DNA of 64,000 nucleotides, taken from the NCBI RefSeq assembly GCF_001761325.1, contig NZ_CP017478.1, positions 626,001 through 690,000 on the forward strand. The letters are read 5' to 3'. Origin of the DNA: Urechidicola croceus (GTDB lineage: Bacteria > Bacteroidota > Bacteroidia > Flavobacteriales > Flavobacteriaceae). The stretch's first letter is position 1, and each line of letters starts with the position of its first letter. This document shows, in pieces, positions 62,950-64,000 of this stretch. The position numbers and the translations under genes are program-made. The notes below the pieces were generated by a model that saw only the letters and a list, made by a program, of their open reading frames with translations, was not told where the DNA came from and ran no database searches.

Positions 62950-63345
62950 ATGAAAAAAATATTATTATTAACCGTAACTCTATTTCTAACTAGTTGTACT
63001 TGCAACGAAAAATCAACATCTATGGCACAAGGAGATTTTGCTCATATTGTATTCTTTTGGCTAAAAAATCCAGACAATCAAGCGGACAGAAAAGCATTTG
63101 AAGAATCATTAACTCGATTTATCAACAAATCTGAATTTATTAAAACGATGCATGTAGGTACTCCTGCAGCAACCAACAGAGAAGTTATTGATAATAGTTA
63201 TACTTATTGTTTAAGTTTGACTTTTGAAAATAAAGCAATGCAAGATAAATATCAAGACGAGCCAAATCATAAAATATTTATTGAAGAATCTTCACCATTA
63301 TGGGAAAAAGTGATTGTATATGATTCTGAAAATATTTTAAAATAA
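62950..63345 (+). CDS. Lipoprotein with a Dabb (stress-responsive A/B barrel) domain
   Basis: A 131-residue lipoprotein. The signal MKKILLLTVTLFLTS ends in lipobox cysteine 16. The Dabb ferredoxin-like barrel begins FAHIVFFWLKNPDN and continues with MHVGTPAATNREVID and SYTYCLSLTFENKAMQDKYQ. Exported Dabb proteins are common in Bacteroidota; function unknown. An upstream in-frame TTG at 62923 is not used, as the ATG at 62950 starts the signal peptide. Confidence 0.85.
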   Translation: MKKILLLTVTLFLTSCTCNEKSTSMAQGDFAHIVFFWLKNPDNQADRKAFEESLTRFINKSEFIKTMHVGTPAATNREVIDNSYTYCLSLTFENKAMQDKYQDEPNHKIFIEESSPLWEKVIVYDSENILK

Positions 63346-63347
63346 AA

Positions 63348-63376
63348 AAAAATCCTGCTTAATACAGGATTTTTTC
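63348..63376. terminator. Bidirectional terminator at the end of the Dabb gene
   Basis: AAAAATCCTG and CAGGATTTTTT form a stem with a seven-base loop and A/T runs on both sides. It can also stop the minus-strand plug-domain genes. Confidence 0.85.
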
Positions 63377-63401
63377 TTTATAAATAATTAATAAATGATG
63401 T

Positions 63402-63803
63402 TTATTTTAATTTTATGTTGATAACTCCATTAACACCACGAATACCATATATTCCAGTTTCTGAGGGTTCTTTGTATACGCTAACTGATTTTATATCCAA
63501 TACATTTATCATACTTGATAGTTGAGAATAATTACCGTTAAATGTATTTCCATCAACTAAAAAAAGGGGTTCTGAAGTATTCATAAATGAATTTCCTGTT
63601 CGAACTAAAACAAGTGTATTATCTCCTTGACCTTTTACTGTAACACCTGATAGTCTTCTTAAATAATCGGCAAGTGATATTTCTGGTTGTGTAGCAACAA
63701 CAGTATCTGGTTGAAATTCAGGTTCTAAATAGGTTGTTTTTTCTTTAACTGATTTACAACTCATTATACTAAATATGAGAAGTAATAAGATTACTTTTTT
63801 CAT
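63402..63803 (-). CDS. Lipoprotein with a TonB-receptor plug-like domain only
   Basis: A 133-residue lipoprotein (signal MKKVILLLLIFSIMS, cysteine 16). The mature part is a plug-like domain: SLADYLRRLSGVTVKGQGDN, EPLFLVDGNTFNGNYSQL, then the typical plug end SVSVYKEPSETGIYGIRGV followed by NGVINIKLK. There is no beta-barrel. A paralogue lies directly upstream. Plug-only proteins of this kind may regulate or mimic a TonB receptor; this is inference. Confidence 0.8.
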   Translation of the reverse strand: MKKVILLLLIFSIMSCKSVKEKTTYLEPEFQPDTVVATQPEISLADYLRRLSGVTVKGQGDNTLVLVRTGNSFMNTSEPLFLVDGNTFNGNYSQLSSMINVLDIKSVSVYKEPSETGIYGIRGVNGVINIKLK

Positions 63804-63810
63804 AATTTAC

Positions 63811-64000
63811 TTATTTTAATTTTATAGAAATAACGCCATTTGCTCCACGTACACCATAAAATGAAGTGTCTGAAGCATCTTTATATACTTGAACAGATTT
63901 AATATCGGCTGTACTAATAATTCCAGTTAATTCATTAAAAGAGCCGTTAAATTGATTTCCATTGATTAAAAATAATGGTTCAGAACTCATTACTAATGAA
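63811..64000 (-). CDS. Second plug-only protein, partial
   Basis: C-terminal part of a paralogue cut by the window edge. The visible end reads SSEPLFLINGNQFNGSF and then SVQVYKDASDTSFYGVRGA before NGVISIKLK and TAA at 63811. It aligns residue for residue with the previous gene, seven bases downstream on the minus strand, so the pair is a recent tandem duplication or a small paralogous family. Confidence 0.8.
   Translation of the reverse strand, partial: SLVMSSEPLFLINGNQFNGSFNELTGIISTADIKSVQVYKDASDTSFYGVRGANGVISIKLK

Overview
The window is low-GC DNA with a gene set typical of the family Flavobacteriaceae (Bacteroidota). Family-level markers are DUF4290, DUF3810, BshA, a split transketolase, DnaJ with a reduced zinc finger, many short-signal lipoproteins, and promoters of the Bacteroidota type (TTG, about 19-21 bases, then TAnnTTTG). 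Shine-Dalgarno sequences are nearly absent. A marine or other free-living polysaccharide-using flavobacterium fits best; I do not name a genus. I see no tRNA, rRNA, insertion sequence, prophage or CRISPR array.

Positions 1-9740 (+ strand): the end of a UvrD/PcrA helicase, DUF4290, murA, the grpE-dnaJ chaperone pair, RNase P RNA, aconitase, a Crp/Fnr regulator followed by an RskA-like lipoprotein, and a TlpA-type thioredoxin. Positions 9740-25590 (- strand): a possible 37-residue protein, a class III aminotransferase with an OstA/LptA-like protein, purA, a Fur-family regulator, a RelA/SpoT enzyme, a candidate small RNA, an M48 protease, an NlpC/P60 lipoprotein, a SpoU methyltransferase, two exported amidohydrolases and DUF3810. 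Positions 25700-36260 are mostly housekeeping: dnaB, a secreted protein of the so-called 'asparagine synthetase B' family, the N-terminal half of transketolase, bshA, aroB, proline dehydrogenase with LETM1-like and DUF1697 partners, and typA.

Positions 36260-39390 are a gene-poor AT-rich island. It holds a MarR gene with a palindromic operator, a tandem array of hairpin repeats with a compensatory base-pair change, six copies of a TCCCCAC word, a 64-residue exported peptide and a 24-residue hydrophobic micro-ORF. This is the best candidate for something undescribed.

Positions 39390-55150 hold small conserved genes and then a sugar locus without SusC/SusD: gluconokinase, a secreted Gfo/Idh/MocA protein, an outer-membrane barrel receptor, GH43, a GPH-family symporter, a GH10 xylanase lipoprotein, aldose 1-epimerase, a PfkB kinase, a sugar-porter MFS protein and a GH2 enzyme. 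Xylan would be cut outside by GH10, the oligomers imported by the symporter and split inside by GH43; a LacI-type operator lies between GH10 and the epimerase. Positions 55190-57810 hold three unrecognised genes, two of them an overlapping propeller-like/Ig-like exported pair. Positions 58090-62880 are leuC-leuD-leuA-leuB. The window ends with a Dabb-domain lipoprotein and two tandem 'plug-only' TonB-receptor-like proteins, the last one cut by the window edge.
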